64,000 bases of DNA from Kineococcus sp. NBC_00420 (GTDB taxonomy: Bacteria > Actinomycetota > Actinomycetes > Actinomycetales > Kineococcaceae). The DNA lies in assembly GCF_036021035.1 (NCBI RefSeq), contig NZ_CP107930.1:2170001-2234000 (forward strand). Direction: 5' to 3'. Positions within the stretch are counted from its first letter, which is position 1. Each line of letters starts with the position of its first letter. This document shows, in pieces, positions 1-10,789 of this stretch. A program made the translations under genes and the position numbers. Under the pieces are notes generated by a model. That model ran no database searches and was not told where the DNA came from. It was given only the letters and a program-made list of their open reading frames with translations.

Positions 1-100
1 GCAGGACGGGCAGGCGCCACAGCGGTGACGACCGCCGGCCCGACGTCGGGAGGTCGGAGGTGGGATCGGGGGCCACGGTGTCCTGCTGCGGATCCGTCAT
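1..100 (-). CDS. ABC transporter permease, DppC/OppC-type (N-terminal fragment)
   Basis: Only the first 33 codons are inside the window; the gene runs off the left edge. It starts with ATG at 100, one base after the TGA of the upstream DppB-type permease, so the two are almost certainly co-transcribed and translationally coupled. The visible part is a polar N-terminal tail ending in RSSPLWRLPVL, typical of the segment just before the first membrane helix of DppC permeases. The assignment rests mainly on position after a binding protein and a DppB homologue; no membrane domain is visible here. Confidence 0.6.
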   Translation of the reverse strand, partial: MTDPQQDTVAPDPTSDLPTSGRRSSPLWRLPVL

Positions 101-101
101 G

Positions 102-1199
102 TCAGTACCTCACTCGAGGGTCGATCAGGGCGGCGATGACGTCCACCACGAAGTTCGTGACGGCGACGATCACGGCGAGCAGGACGACGATGCCCTGCAC
201 GGCGACGAAGTCGCGGGCGGTGAGGTACTGCGCGAGCTGGTTCCCCAGCCCACCCCACTCGAACGTCGTCTCGGTGAGGACGGCTCCGCCGAGGAGCATG
301 GCGATCTGCAGGCCCATGGCGGTGATGATCGGGATCAGGGCCGGTCGCAGCGCGTGCCGGGTCACGAGGCGGAACTCGCTGACCCCGCGGGAGCGCCCGG
401 ACTCCACGTACTGGGCGTCGAGGGTGCCGATGAGGTTCGTCCGAGTCAGGCGCAGGAACGTGCTGCCGGTGATGACCCCGAGGCAGACGGCCGGCAGGAC
501 CGCGTGCGAGAGCACGTCGCCCAGCGCGCCGAGGTCACCGATGCGCAGGGCGTCCAGGGTGTAGATCCCGGTGGGGTTCACGACCCCGCCCATGACGAGC
601 TGCACGTTCGAACTCGCCCGGCCGGCGACCGGGAGGACCGGCCAGAACGACCCGAACACCAGTTTCAGGAGCAGACCGGCGAAGAACACCGGGGTCGCGT
701 AGCCCAGGACCGCGAGGATGCGCAGGGTCGCGTCGGGCCAGCGGTCCCGCACCCGGGCCGCCACCATCCCGAGCGGGATGCCCAGCACGACGGCGACGAT
801 CACGGCGTAGAACGCGAGTTCGAGCGTCGCGGCGCCGTACTCGAGCAGCACGTCGGTGACCGCACGGCCGTCGGAGATGGAGGTCCCGAAGTCACCGTGC
901 AGCAGGTTCCCCATGTACTCGACGTACTGGACGAGGATCGGCCGGTCGTAACCGGCCTGGTGGACGCGTTCGGCCAGCTGCGCCGACGTGAGCCGCCCGC
1001 CGAGGGCCGCGGTGATGGGGTCGCCGGTGATCCGCATCAGGAAGAACACGAGCGTGGTGAGGATCCACACGGTCGGGATGATCAGCAGGAACCGGACCAC
1101 CAGGTAACGCAGGAGGCCGGAACCACCGCCTCGTCGGGGCGCCGCGACCGGGTCGGGTGCGCCGTCGGTGGTACCGGGGACAGCGGTCGTCGATGACAT
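102..1199 (-). CDS. ABC transporter permease, DppB/OppB type
   Basis: 365-residue inner-membrane permease of the peptide/nickel importer class (BPD_transp_1). After a ~25-residue polar tail, the first helix begins near residue 30 (YLVVRFLLIIPTVWILTTL). The N-terminal MRITGDP segment and the C-terminal DPRVRY end are typical of DppB. The coupling loop that docks the ATPase is seen as GRSRGVSEFRLVTRHALRPAL. Start chosen at ATG 1199, preceded by GGAG at a 6-nt spacing; an in-frame upstream extension of 22 residues is Pro/Arg-rich and unlikely. It follows the binding-protein gene after a hairpin and is directly followed by a second permease. The substrate is unknown; oligopeptides are most likely. 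Confidence 0.9.
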   Translation of the reverse strand: MSSTTAVPGTTDGAPDPVAAPRRGGGSGLLRYLVVRFLLIIPTVWILTTLVFFLMRITGDPITAALGGRLTSAQLAERVHQAGYDRPILVQYVEYMGNLLHGDFGTSISDGRAVTDVLLEYGAATLELAFYAVIVAVVLGIPLGMVAARVRDRWPDATLRILAVLGYATPVFFAGLLLKLVFGSFWPVLPVAGRASSNVQLVMGGVVNPTGIYTLDALRIGDLGALGDVLSHAVLPAVCLGVITGSTFLRLTRTNLIGTLDAQYVESGRSRGVSEFRLVTRHALRPALIPIITAMGLQIAMLLGGAVLTETTFEWGGLGNQLAQYLTARDFVAVQGIVVLLAVIVAVTNFVVDVIAALIDPRVRY

Positions 1200-1260
1200 G
1201 GGTTGCTCCGGGGGTGGGCAGCGCCTGCAGGGTCGTGGCGCCGGGGCGACGGGGACCGCA

Positions 1261-1305
1261 CGCACGACGAGGCGCCCACCGCGCGGGCGAGCGCCTCGTC
1301 GTGCG
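1261..1305 (-). terminator. Stem-loop between binding-protein and permease genes
   Basis: Perfect 15-bp inverted repeat, arms 1261-1275 and 1291-1305 around a 15-nt loop, starting just after the binding-protein stop (1315). There is no clear T-run. In ABC operons such a hairpin usually stabilises the binding-protein mRNA and reduces read-through into the permease genes; that role is inferred. Confidence 0.7.
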
Positions 1306-1314
1306 GCCGGAGGC

Positions 1315-2940
1315 CTACTTGCTCAGCGACGACAACCGGAACCGGAAGGAGGCGTCGAGCGTGTCGTCGACCCCCTTGACGTCGGTGCCGGAGATCGCGA
1401 CCTGCGAACCCTGCAGCAGCGGCAGCGTCGGCAGCTGCGCGGCGACGTCGTCCTGGATCTTCCCGATCAGCGCCTTGCGCTGGTCGGCGTCGGTCATCCC
1501 GACCTGCTCCGCGATCTCGGCGTTGATCGCCTGGTCGCGGAAGTGGTTGGCGAGGAAGCTCGCCGACTCGTCGGTGTCGTAGAAGAACGGCGTGAGGTAG
1601 TTGTCCCCGTCGGAGTAGTCGGGGAACCAGCCCAGCTGGTACATCGGGTACACGTCGGAGGAACGGTCCTTGGAGTACTGGACCCACTCCGTCGACTGCA
1701 GGTCGACCGTGAACAGCCCGGTGTCCTCGAGCTGCTGCTTCACCTGCGCGTACTCGTCACCCGAGGACGCACCGTAGTGGTCGGGGTTGTACTGCAGCTT
1801 GATGTCGATCGGGGTGGTCACCCCGGCCGCGGCGAGGACCTGCTTGGCCTTGTCGACGTCCGGCCCACCGGAACCGTCGCCGTAGGCGCTCTTGAGGGAC
1901 TCGTTGGCCCCGGCGAGACCCTCGGGGAGGTAGGAGTAGAGCGGGGTGTAGGTGCCCTTGTAGACCTGGTTGGCGATCGCCTCGCGGTCGACGGAGTCGG
2001 CCATCGCCTGGCGGACGGCGAGCGCCTTGGCCGGGTCGGGACTGTCGGACTTGGCCCCGAACGGCATGGTGTCGAAGTTGAAGACGATGTAGCGGATCTC
2101 CCCGCCGGGGCCCTTGTGGACCTTGACCTTGTCGTTCTTCTCCAGGTCGGCGATGTCGGTGGCGGACAGCGAGCGCCACGCCACGTCGATCTTGCCGTTG
2201 GAGATGTCGAGCTTCATGTTGTTCGCGTCGGTGTAGTACGTCATGTTCACGGTGCTCGACGCGGGTTTGCCCAGCAGCCCCTGGTAGCCGTCGAACGCCT
2301 TGTACGAGACCAGCTTGTTGAACTGGTAGCTCGCGATCGTGTACGGGCCGGCGAACGCCTTCGCGGCCACGATGTCGGCGTCCGCGGTGAGCGAGTTCGG
2401 GGAGAACACCTGCTCGTCCACGATGGGCCCGGCGGCGCTGGCGAGGATCTGCGGGAACGTCTGGTCGGCCCGGTTCAGGGTGAAGACGACGGTGCTGGCG
2501 TCGGGCGTCGCGACGGAGTCGAGGGATCCCAGCAGGGAGGCCGGTCCGTTGGGGTCGGCGATCGCCTTCTGGCGGTCGAAGCTGAACTTCACGTCCGAGG
2601 AGGTGAGTTCGTGACCGTTGGCGAACTTCAGACCCGACTTGAGCTTCACGGTGTAGGTCGTGGGGTCGGTGAACTCGGCGGACTCGGCGATGCTGGGTTC
2701 CACCTCGGAGCTGCCCGGCTTCTGCTCCACGAGGTAGGGGTAGACCTGGTTCTCGACGAACGTCGAGCCCGTGTCGTAGGACCCGGCCGGGTCGATCTTG
2801 GTGACCTTGTCGGTCGTGCCGACCGTGAGGGCGTCACTCCCGCCGGCGGCGTTGTCGTCGTTCTGGGCCGTGGAGGTCGAGCAGGCGCTCAACGCCAGCA
2901 GACCCAGTGCGGCGATGGAGGCGGACAAACGTCGTTTCAT
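1315..2940 (-). CDS. Extracellular peptide-binding lipoprotein (SBP_bac_5)
   Basis: 541-residue solute-binding protein of the DppA/OppA class. A lipoprotein signal is clear: positively charged MKRR, a hydrophobic stretch, and lipobox LSAC with Cys20. Family features include ALTVGTTDKVTKIDPAGSYD near the mature start, EPSIAESAEFTDPTTYTVKLKSGLKFANG, DVKFSFDR, and AVRQAMADSVDREAI. Length is normal for the family. It would be anchored outside the membrane and deliver ligand to the permeases encoded downstream (102-1199 and 1-100). No ATPase gene is in view; it may lie beyond the left edge. Confidence 0.93.
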   Translation of the reverse strand: MKRRLSASIAALGLLALSACSTSTAQNDDNAAGGSDALTVGTTDKVTKIDPAGSYDTGSTFVENQVYPYLVEQKPGSSEVEPSIAESAEFTDPTTYTVKLKSGLKFANGHELTSSDVKFSFDRQKAIADPNGPASLLGSLDSVATPDASTVVFTLNRADQTFPQILASAAGPIVDEQVFSPNSLTADADIVAAKAFAGPYTIASYQFNKLVSYKAFDGYQGLLGKPASSTVNMTYYTDANNMKLDISNGKIDVAWRSLSATDIADLEKNDKVKVHKGPGGEIRYIVFNFDTMPFGAKSDSPDPAKALAVRQAMADSVDREAIANQVYKGTYTPLYSYLPEGLAGANESLKSAYGDGSGGPDVDKAKQVLAAAGVTTPIDIKLQYNPDHYGASSGDEYAQVKQQLEDTGLFTVDLQSTEWVQYSKDRSSDVYPMYQLGWFPDYSDGDNYLTPFFYDTDESASFLANHFRDQAINAEIAEQVGMTDADQRKALIGKIQDDVAAQLPTLPLLQGSQVAISGTDVKGVDDTLDASFRFRLSSLSK

Positions 2941-3124
2941 GGTCCCGCTTCGTTCGTGGTGGGAGACGGACTGGACTCACCCCGTTGTAGTCCTCACGTG
3001 CATCCTGTCCGAGGCTGGACGATTTGACCACATCTCCGACGATGCACCAAACAATCCGCCCAGCCCGTAGCGCAATGGAAACACGAGCTTGACCTGCGCG
3101 AAACGTGGCGCGCCGACCGCGCCC

Positions 3125-3148
3125 GCACCCCGCCACGTCGCGGGGTGC
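3125..3148 (-). terminator. Probable terminator hairpin after elaA
   Basis: Perfect 9-bp stem (3125-3133 and 3140-3148, GCACCCCGC/GCGGGGTGC) with a 6-nt loop, about 18 nt after the elaA stop codon in the transcribed direction. A second 8-bp inverted repeat (ACGTGGCG at 3103-3110 with 3131-3138) overlaps it. Both lie upstream of the binding-protein promoter region, which is where the purA-elaA transcript should end. Confidence 0.65.
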
Positions 3149-3166
3149 GTCCGGTCGCTGCGGAGA

Positions 3167-5019
<1,853 letters not shown>

Positions 5020-5045
5020 TTACCGGGTGGTGAACGCGCGGGCGG

Positions 5046-6086
5046 TCAGCCGGCGAAGCGCTCCGCGAGATCGCGACCGATCGCGGTGCCCGACTCCCAG
5101 GCCGTCTGCACCTTGGGCCGTCCACCCCACGCGTCGCTGCAGACGCCCATCCGACTGCCCTCGTCCCAGCCGAAGGCCGCGTCGGCGTGCGGACGCAACG
5201 GTTCCGCCAGGGACCAGCGGTGGGCGCGGGCCCAGGTCGGCGCGGGCGTCGCCGCCGACGTCAGCAAGGGTCCGAGCTCGGCGAGGACCTCGGGGACGAT
5301 GGCCGCGGGGGCGTCGAGGTGGTCGCTGGAGACGTCCGGGGCCGTGTGCGCGACGAGGACGGGGGCCCCGTCGCCCCGGCGGGACCCGTCGTCGACGAGG
5401 AAGACGAGCAGGTCGGAGTCGTTGACGAAGGCTCCGTGGAAGTCCGGCCACCAGCGCTGGTCCCAGGCCGCGTAGACGGCGATGCAGGGACGCCAGTTCC
5501 AGCGCGCGGACACGTCCAGACGCGTCGCGACCATGCGCGGCAACAGGTCCGCGGCCTGCGGGTCCGGCATCGCGAGCACGACCGCGGCGGCGGGACGCCC
5601 GTCGACGACCGGGCCGTCGAGGGTGCCGTCCACGGCCTCCACGTCGATGCCGCTCACGACGTCGAGCGGGTCCCGTCCCGGCGGGGCGACGAGGTCGTCG
5701 AGCAGGCTCCGCAACCCGCCGGGGGTCCCCCAGCGCACGGGGCCGGTCGAGGACCCCGCGAGCCCGCCGCCCGCGGCGGCGCGGCCGGAGATCTTGGCGA
5801 ACGTGTCGGTCCAGGGCCGGGCCAGTTCCCGGCGTTCCCAGTCGGCCACGACCTCGGAGAACCCCCCGGACCCCTCGGCGGTGAAGTAGGCCGCACCGAG
5901 GTCGACCACGCGGGTCCCCACGCTCGTCTCGACCCGGCGCCCGCTCATGCGGCCCCCGACGCGACGCCCGCGGTCCAGGACCCGCACGGGCACGCCGGCG
6001 TCGGCCAGCACGCGGGCGCAGGCCAGACCGGAGATGCCGGCCCCGACGACGAGGACGGGACGCTCGGGCGTCGCGGGGGTGGTCAC
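5046..6086 (-). CDS. Renalase-like NAD(P)/FAD-dependent oxidoreductase
   Basis: 346-residue flavoprotein (COG3380-like). The N terminus has the dinucleotide-binding fold VLVVGAGISGLACARVLADAGVPVRVLDRGRRVGGRM, followed by the RVVDLGAAYFTAEG segment typical of this branch of amine-oxidase-like proteins. MPDPQAADLL and AHRWSLAEPL are family motifs nearer the C terminus. Start GTG 6086 overlaps the DUF3151 stop by 4 bp. Bacterial renalases oxidise isomeric dihydro-NAD(P) species; whether this protein does is not shown by sequence alone. It sits between DUF3151 and purA on one strand. Confidence 0.8.
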   Translation of the reverse strand: MTTPATPERPVLVVGAGISGLACARVLADAGVPVRVLDRGRRVGGRMSGRRVETSVGTRVVDLGAAYFTAEGSGGFSEVVADWERRELARPWTDTFAKISGRAAAGGGLAGSSTGPVRWGTPGGLRSLLDDLVAPPGRDPLDVVSGIDVEAVDGTLDGPVVDGRPAAAVVLAMPDPQAADLLPRMVATRLDVSARWNWRPCIAVYAAWDQRWWPDFHGAFVNDSDLLVFLVDDGSRRGDGAPVLVAHTAPDVSSDHLDAPAAIVPEVLAELGPLLTSAATPAPTWARAHRWSLAEPLRPHADAAFGWDEGSRMGVCSDAWGGRPKVQTAWESGTAIGRDLAERFAG

Positions 6087-6502
6087 GAGGGGATCAGCTC
6101 CCGGGCGGCGATCGGGTCGCAGTCCTCGAGCAACGTGGTGCAGCGCACGGCTTCCTCTGTCTCCTCGATGCGGGCCGCGGCCTGCTGCAGGACGGCGAGC
6201 GCCCGCAGGAAACCCCGGTTCGGTTCGTGCGCCCACGGCACGGGACCGTGTCCGCGCCAGCCGGCACGACGCAACGCGTCCAGCCCGCGGTGGTACCCGG
6301 TGCGCGCGAACGCGTACGCGGTCATGGTCTCCCCCGCCGCGAGTGCGCGCTCGGCGAGCAGGGCCCAGGGCAACGACGCCGAGGGGTGCCCCGCGGCGAC
6401 GGCGTCGGGGTCCGTCCCGGCGGCGAGCTCCGCGTCGACCTCCGGGACGGCGGGCAGGTGGGTGGGCGGGGGTCCGCCGAGCAGGTTGGTTCCGGTGGTC
6501 AC
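6083..6502 (-). CDS. DUF3151 family protein
   Basis: 139-residue protein of a family restricted largely to actinobacteria and of unknown function. The N-terminal TNLLGGPPPTHLP and the core PSASLPWALLAERALAAGETMTAYAFARTGYHRGLDALRRAGWRGHGPVPW are characteristic. In Mycobacterium a DUF3151 gene lies in the purA-fba neighbourhood, and the same grouping is seen here. Start GTG 6502; AGGAG lies somewhat far upstream. The helical, TPR-like look suggests a scaffold, but no function should be assigned. Confidence 0.85.
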   Translation of the reverse strand: MTTGTNLLGGPPPTHLPAVPEVDAELAAGTDPDAVAAGHPSASLPWALLAERALAAGETMTAYAFARTGYHRGLDALRRAGWRGHGPVPWAHEPNRGFLRALAVLQQAAARIEETEEAVRCTTLLEDCDPIAARELIPS

Positions 6503-6515
6503 GGGAGGTCCTCTC

Positions 6516-8936
6516 CTAGTTCTTCGGGGCGGTCGGGATCTCGACCCAGACGATCTTGCCCCGCCGGGTGCGGGTGGTCCCCCACCGGCCCAGCGAGGCG
6601 ACGAGGCGCATGCCGTGCCCACCCCCGCCGTCGGGACGGGCCTCGACGACCTGGGGTTCCTCGGGACTGTCGTCCTCCACCTCCAGGCGCAGGGCACCCG
6701 GCAGGTCGAAGAGGCGCAGTCCGATGGTCCCCCAGCCGTGCAGGACGGCGTTGGCGACGAGCTCGGAGACGACGATCTCGGCCTGCGGGCCGCACCGCAG
6801 GCCCCAGACGGCGCAGGCGCGCAGGGTGGCGTGCCGCGCCTTGCCGATGGAGGACGGCTCCGCGGGCAGCTGCCAGCGGCGACGGCGTGGGGTGTCGGCC
6901 GTGGGCAGCGCTCCGCCGTCGGCCTCGGACTCCTCCGGCACGCGGACGACGACGATGGCGGTGTCGTCCTCGGGGGTGTCGCCGAGTCCGCTGAGCAGCT
7001 CCTCCCCGATGCCGGCGGCGTCGCGCGCCCGGGAGGCGGCGAGGACCTCGACGAGGACCTCGAGCCCGTCGTGCACGGGCCGGGCGCGGGTCTCGATGAG
7101 GCCGTCGGTGTAGAAGACGAGGACGTCGCCGGGCGCGAGGGCGCGCTCGCGGGTGGGCCGGGGTCGTTCGCCGAGCCCGACGAGGGTTCCGGTCGCCTCG
7201 CTCAGGACCTCCACCGCCGGGGGGTCGGCGTTCCCGCGGCGCAGCAGCGGCGGCAGGTGCCCGGCGCTGGACCAGGCCATCTCCCAGCCGCCGTCGTCGA
7301 GGCGCTGCAGGGTCGCGTAGACGAGGCTCGCCATCCGCGGGATGCGCATGCCGCCGGTGAGCTGGTCGACACGCATCAGGACGCTGGCGGGGTCGTCGAG
7401 CTCGTGGGCGGCGGAGCGGACGACGGAACGGATCTGGCCCATCGCGGCTGCGGCCTCGACGTCGTGGCCGACGACGTCGCCGACGACGATCCCGGCGACG
7501 TGCTGGCCGCCACCGTCGACCGCCGGCGGCAGGACGTCGTACCAGTCACCGCCGACCTGGGCGTGCTCGACGTTGGAGGCGTAGAACGTCCAGACGTCGA
7601 GGCCCTCGATCCCGTCGAGGCCCGTCGCGTCCGGCAGCATGCTGCGCTGCAGCGTCTCGGCCAGGGCGTGCTCGCGGGCGTGCAGTCGTTCGTTCTCCAC
7701 CAGCAACCCCGCGCGCCGCGCTGCCCCGGCGAGCACGGTGCGGTCCTCGGGCCCGGTCCCCCCGGGGTGCGGGACGACCACGAGGACGCCGATGACGTTC
7801 TCCCGACCCCGCAGGGGCAGGGCCAGGGCAGGGGTTCCGGCCGTGAGCTCGGCGAGCCACGCGGTCGCGGTCCCGGCAGGCGCGTCGAGCGCCGCGATCT
7901 CCAGGGGTTCCCCCGTGTCGGGCGCGGCGGGGTCGAGCAGCGGGTCCGGGCCGGCCTGGCGCGAACGGCGCAGCCGGTGGCCGACGAGCCCGTGCAGGCG
8001 CGGGCCGTGGGCGGCGACGACTTCGACCTCGGTGGCGGCGCCCCCGGGTCCCTCGCGCAGCAGCGCCACCATCGCGGCGGAGACGAGGTGGTCGCCCAGC
8101 ACCCGCACGACCGAGCGGATCCCGTGGGTCACGTCCTCGTCGAGCACGACGGCGTCGAGGCGGCCGAGGACCTCGAGGCGGGTGGCGGCCCGCCGTTCGG
8201 CGGTGCGATCGGTGGTGTGGTCGGTGGCGCTCGCCTCGGCGGTGCGACGGGTCACGTCGGAGTGCCAGGAGACGACGTGGCAGACGGCGCCGGTGCGGTC
8301 CAGCAGCGGGACGGCTCGGACCTCGTGCAGGAAGGCGGTGCCGTCGCCGCGGTGGTCCAGGACCGTGACGGTCGTGGACCGGGCCAGGGAGACGCCGCGG
8401 GTCAGTTCCGCCAGCGCGGCCTCGTCACGGGTGCTCAGCAGCTCCTCCCAGGAGCGGCCCAGCACGTCGTGCGCGGTGGCCCCGGTGGTGCGGGTGAAGG
8501 CGCCGTCGATCCAGTCCACGACGAGGTGGCCCTCGCGCAGGGCGGACAGCGCCGTCCCGGGGCCGGCGGCGACGACGCCGCGGGTGTCGTCGTGGCCCAC
8601 GTGCTCGACGGCGTGGGTGCGCACCACGACGACGAGGAGCTGGTCGTGGTCGGGGACCCGGCCGGCGCTGACCCAGAGGTCACCGGGCAGTCGGGCACCC
8701 GCGACCACCTCACCCCGCTCGAGGCGGTCCCAGACGGGGTCGTCCACCATCCCGGCGCGGCGCAGGAAGTCCCGCAGGTCGCGCGGCGGGGACCCGCCCT
8801 CGGCCACCCCGGCGGCAGCACGGGCGCTCGCGTCGAGGGCCAGCAGCTCACCGCTCGCACGGGCCGGGACGGACACCAGCAGCAGCACGGCGGCCGGCTC
8901 GCGCAGCGCGAGCGCCTGCGGGCTGCTGCGGGACAT
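6516..8936 (-). CDS. Multi-domain stress phosphatase: PAS-GAF-SpoIIE(PP2C)-HATPase_c
   Basis: 806-residue cytosolic signalling protein. Order: an N-terminal sensor-like region (1-130); a PAS domain around 130-240 (VDWIDGAFTRTTGATAHDVLGRSWEELL); a GAF-like region around 265-425; a SpoIIE-type PP2C phosphatase around 435-650 with QRSMLP, HAQVGGDWYDV, VGDVVGHD, GHLPPLL and DDTAIVVVRV; then an RsbW-like HATPase_c kinase at the C terminus with ELVANAVLHG and GGHGMRLV. Such fusions combine a phosphatase acting on a STAS anti-anti-sigma factor with a putative anti-sigma kinase. A STAS gene (9158-9568) is divergently transcribed from it, so they may form one partner-switching unit. ATG 8936 is the only good start. 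Confidence 0.93.
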   Translation of the reverse strand: MSRSSPQALALREPAAVLLLVSVPARASGELLALDASARAAAGVAEGGSPPRDLRDFLRRAGMVDDPVWDRLERGEVVAGARLPGDLWVSAGRVPDHDQLLVVVVRTHAVEHVGHDDTRGVVAAGPGTALSALREGHLVVDWIDGAFTRTTGATAHDVLGRSWEELLSTRDEAALAELTRGVSLARSTTVTVLDHRGDGTAFLHEVRAVPLLDRTGAVCHVVSWHSDVTRRTAEASATDHTTDRTAERRAATRLEVLGRLDAVVLDEDVTHGIRSVVRVLGDHLVSAAMVALLREGPGGAATEVEVVAAHGPRLHGLVGHRLRRSRQAGPDPLLDPAAPDTGEPLEIAALDAPAGTATAWLAELTAGTPALALPLRGRENVIGVLVVVPHPGGTGPEDRTVLAGAARRAGLLVENERLHAREHALAETLQRSMLPDATGLDGIEGLDVWTFYASNVEHAQVGGDWYDVLPPAVDGGGQHVAGIVVGDVVGHDVEAAAAMGQIRSVVRSAAHELDDPASVLMRVDQLTGGMRIPRMASLVYATLQRLDDGGWEMAWSSAGHLPPLLRRGNADPPAVEVLSEATGTLVGLGERPRPTRERALAPGDVLVFYTDGLIETRARPVHDGLEVLVEVLAASRARDAAGIGEELLSGLGDTPEDDTAIVVVRVPEESEADGGALPTADTPRRRRWQLPAEPSSIGKARHATLRACAVWGLRCGPQAEIVVSELVANAVLHGWGTIGLRLFDLPGALRLEVEDDSPEEPQVVEARPDGGGGHGMRLVASLGRWGTTRTRRGKIVWVEIPTAPKN

Positions 8937-9157
8937 CGGGGTGGAGCTCCTCGTGGTCTGGGACGCGATGGGTCGTCACAGGTGCGCGACAACGGCGCGA
9001 GCCTCGGTCGATAGCATGCAGGGGGCTCGAACGGAGCGCGCGTCGAGGGTGGCGGGCACGACGTCGGGTCCACCGTCCGGTTCGAGACCGGGCGGAAGGA
9101 CATCCGCTGCCTGTAGAAGCCGGGCACGGCACACAGCGGTCGGACCACGGAGGACCC

Positions 9158-9568
9158 ATGACGAACGACGCGACACCGCCGGGCGAGGCCCCCCGGGTGC
9201 CCCAGGTGCGCTCGGTGGACCCCGGCTCGGTGCACGTCCTCTACGAACCGCGGGCCACCCGGGTGGTGCTCACGGGCGAGATCGACGCCGAACTCGGCCC
9301 GGACCTGCTCGAGGCGGCCGAGGACGCGCTGACCTCGGGCCGGCCGTTGCAGGTCGACGCCCACCACGTGACCTTCATGGACTCGACGGGGCTCGCGTTC
9401 CTCGCGCGCCTCGCCTCGCGGTCCAAGGGGCGCCGGGTGACGCTGATCCGCCCGCCCGCGGTCGTGAAGTTCCTCATCGAGACGACGAACATCGTCCAGC
9501 TCCTGGACGTCGTCGACGAGGAACCGGGGTTGACCGCGCCGGACGACGACGGGCCGCAGCCCGCCTGA
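9158..9568 (+). CDS. STAS-domain anti-sigma factor antagonist
   Basis: 136-residue STAS protein with a disordered, acidic C-terminal tail. The core is VVLTGEIDAELGPDLLEAAEDAL followed by VTFMDSTGLAFLARL. Ser76 in MDSTGL is the expected phosphorylation site, whose state decides whether the protein binds its anti-sigma kinase. Divergent from a protein carrying both a SpoIIE phosphatase and an HATPase domain, the natural partners for this residue. GAGG-like sequence precedes ATG 9158. The controlled sigma factor is not in the window. Confidence 0.92.
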   Translation: MTNDATPPGEAPRVPQVRSVDPGSVHVLYEPRATRVVLTGEIDAELGPDLLEAAEDALTSGRPLQVDAHHVTFMDSTGLAFLARLASRSKGRRVTLIRPPAVVKFLIETTNIVQLLDVVDEEPGLTAPDDDGPQPA

Positions 9569-9582
9569 GAACCGCGCAGCAC

Positions 9583-9615
9583 GAAGGCCCGGCCCCGCGA
9601 GGGGACCGGGCCTTC
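9583..9615. terminator. Bidirectional terminator between STAS gene and fba
   Basis: Perfect 10-bp inverted repeat GAAGGCCCGG/CCGGGCCTTC (9583-9592, 9606-9615) with a further inner CCCC/GGGG pairing. It lies in the 61-bp gap between the convergent STAS (+) and fba (-) genes, so it can end both transcripts. Confidence 0.85.
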
Positions 9616-9629
9616 TCGCGTTCAGCGCG

Positions 9630-10652
9630 TCACTTCACGCTCTTGCCCGCGCTGCGCAGCGCCTGGGCGGCCTCGACGACGCGGGCGGCCATGCCCGTCT
9701 CGCCGGCCTTGCCCCAGACCCGCGGGTCGTAGGTCTTCTTGTTGCCGACCTCGCCGTCGACCTTCAGCACACCGTCGTAGTTGCGGAGCATGTGGTCCGC
9801 GATCGGGCGGGTGAAGGCGTACTGGGTGTCGGTGTCGACGTTCATCTTGATGACGCCGTAGTCGACGGCGTCGCTGATCTCCTGGTCGGAGGACCCGGAG
9901 CCGCCGTGGAAGACCAGGTCGAACGGCTTGTCCTTGCCGACCTGCGCGCCGACCTTCTCCTGGATCTCCTTGAGGATCTCCGGGCGCAGCTTGACCCCGC
10001 CGGGCTTGTAGACGCCGTGGACGTTGCCGAAGGTGAGGGCCGTCAGGTAGCGGCCCTTCTCCCCCGAGCCGAGCGCGTTCACGGTCGCCAGCGCGTCGTC
10101 GACGGTCGTGTAGAGCTTGTCGTTGATCTCGTGGGCGACACCGTCCTCCTCGCCCCCCACGACGCCGATCTCGACCTCGAGGATGATCTTGGCGGCGACG
10201 GCCCGGGCCAGGAGCTCCTCCGCGATCGAGAGGTTCTCGTCGAGCGGCACGGCCGAGCCGTCCCACATGTGCGACTGGAACAGCGGGTCGCGGCCCGACT
10301 TCACGCGCTCGGCCGAGATGTCGAGCAGCGGACGCACGAAGCCGTCCAGCTTGTCCTTCGGGCAGTGGTCGGTGTGCAGGGCGATGTTCACGCCGTAGCC
10401 CTTGGCCACGTGGTGGGCGTACTCGGCGAGCGCCTGCGACCCCAGGACCATGTCCTTGACGGTCGTGCCCGACAGGAACTCCGCACCGCCGGTGGAGACC
10501 TGGACGATGCCGTCGCTCTCGGCCTCGGCGAAACCACGGATGGCGGCGTTCAGCGTGATGCTCGAGGAGATGTTGATGGCCGGGTAGGCGAAGGAACCGG
10601 CCTTCGCGCGGTCGAGCATCTCGGCGTAGACGTCCGGGGTGGCGATGGGCAT
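9630..10652 (-). CDS. fba: Class II fructose-bisphosphate aldolase
   Basis: 340-residue zinc-dependent aldolase of glycolysis/gluconeogenesis that cleaves fructose-1,6-bisphosphate to DHAP and glyceraldehyde-3-phosphate. Motifs include NIALHTDHCPKDKLDG (catalytic Asp and zinc His), EVEIGVVGGEEDGV, LTFGNVHGVYKPG, VFHGGSGSS, and KMNVDTDTQYAFTRP. Length and the longer type A loop pattern match FbaA. Start ATG 10652 with GGAG upstream. Lies near DUF3151 and purA as in other actinobacteria. Confidence 0.98.
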   Translation of the reverse strand: MPIATPDVYAEMLDRAKAGSFAYPAINISSSITLNAAIRGFAEAESDGIVQVSTGGAEFLSGTTVKDMVLGSQALAEYAHHVAKGYGVNIALHTDHCPKDKLDGFVRPLLDISAERVKSGRDPLFQSHMWDGSAVPLDENLSIAEELLARAVAAKIILEVEIGVVGGEEDGVAHEINDKLYTTVDDALATVNALGSGEKGRYLTALTFGNVHGVYKPGGVKLRPEILKEIQEKVGAQVGKDKPFDLVFHGGSGSSDQEISDAVDYGVIKMNVDTDTQYAFTRPIADHMLRNYDGVLKVDGEVGNKKTYDPRVWGKAGETGMAARVVEAAQALRSAGKSVK

Positions 10653-10716
10653 GGAGACTCCTCCGTCTGGCGACTCTGGCAGGGCGATCCTTCCACGCCC
10701 CCCTCAGGCAGCGCAG

Positions 10717-10752
10717 TGTGCCCTTCACGGTGCCCTTCCCGGTGCCCTTCCC
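10717..10752. repeat. Three tandem 12-bp repeats upstream of the PfpI gene
   Basis: The unit GGTGCCCTTCCC occurs at 10729-10740 and 10741-10752, with a slightly changed copy (TGTGCCCTTCAC) at 10717-10728. It lies in the divergent promoter region between fba (-) and the PfpI gene (+). Function unknown; it could be a slippage tract or a regulator site. Confidence 0.8.
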
Positions 10753-10789
10753 GGATGCCGACCGCCCGTCGTGGTGTCAGCGTGGGGCC

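Noticed and set aside
5187-9014. A very long plus-strand open frame (1275 codons) across the minus-strand block
   Set aside because: Its translation is Gly/Arg/Asp-rich with no domain, and it lies opposite well-identified genes; a by-product of high G+C.
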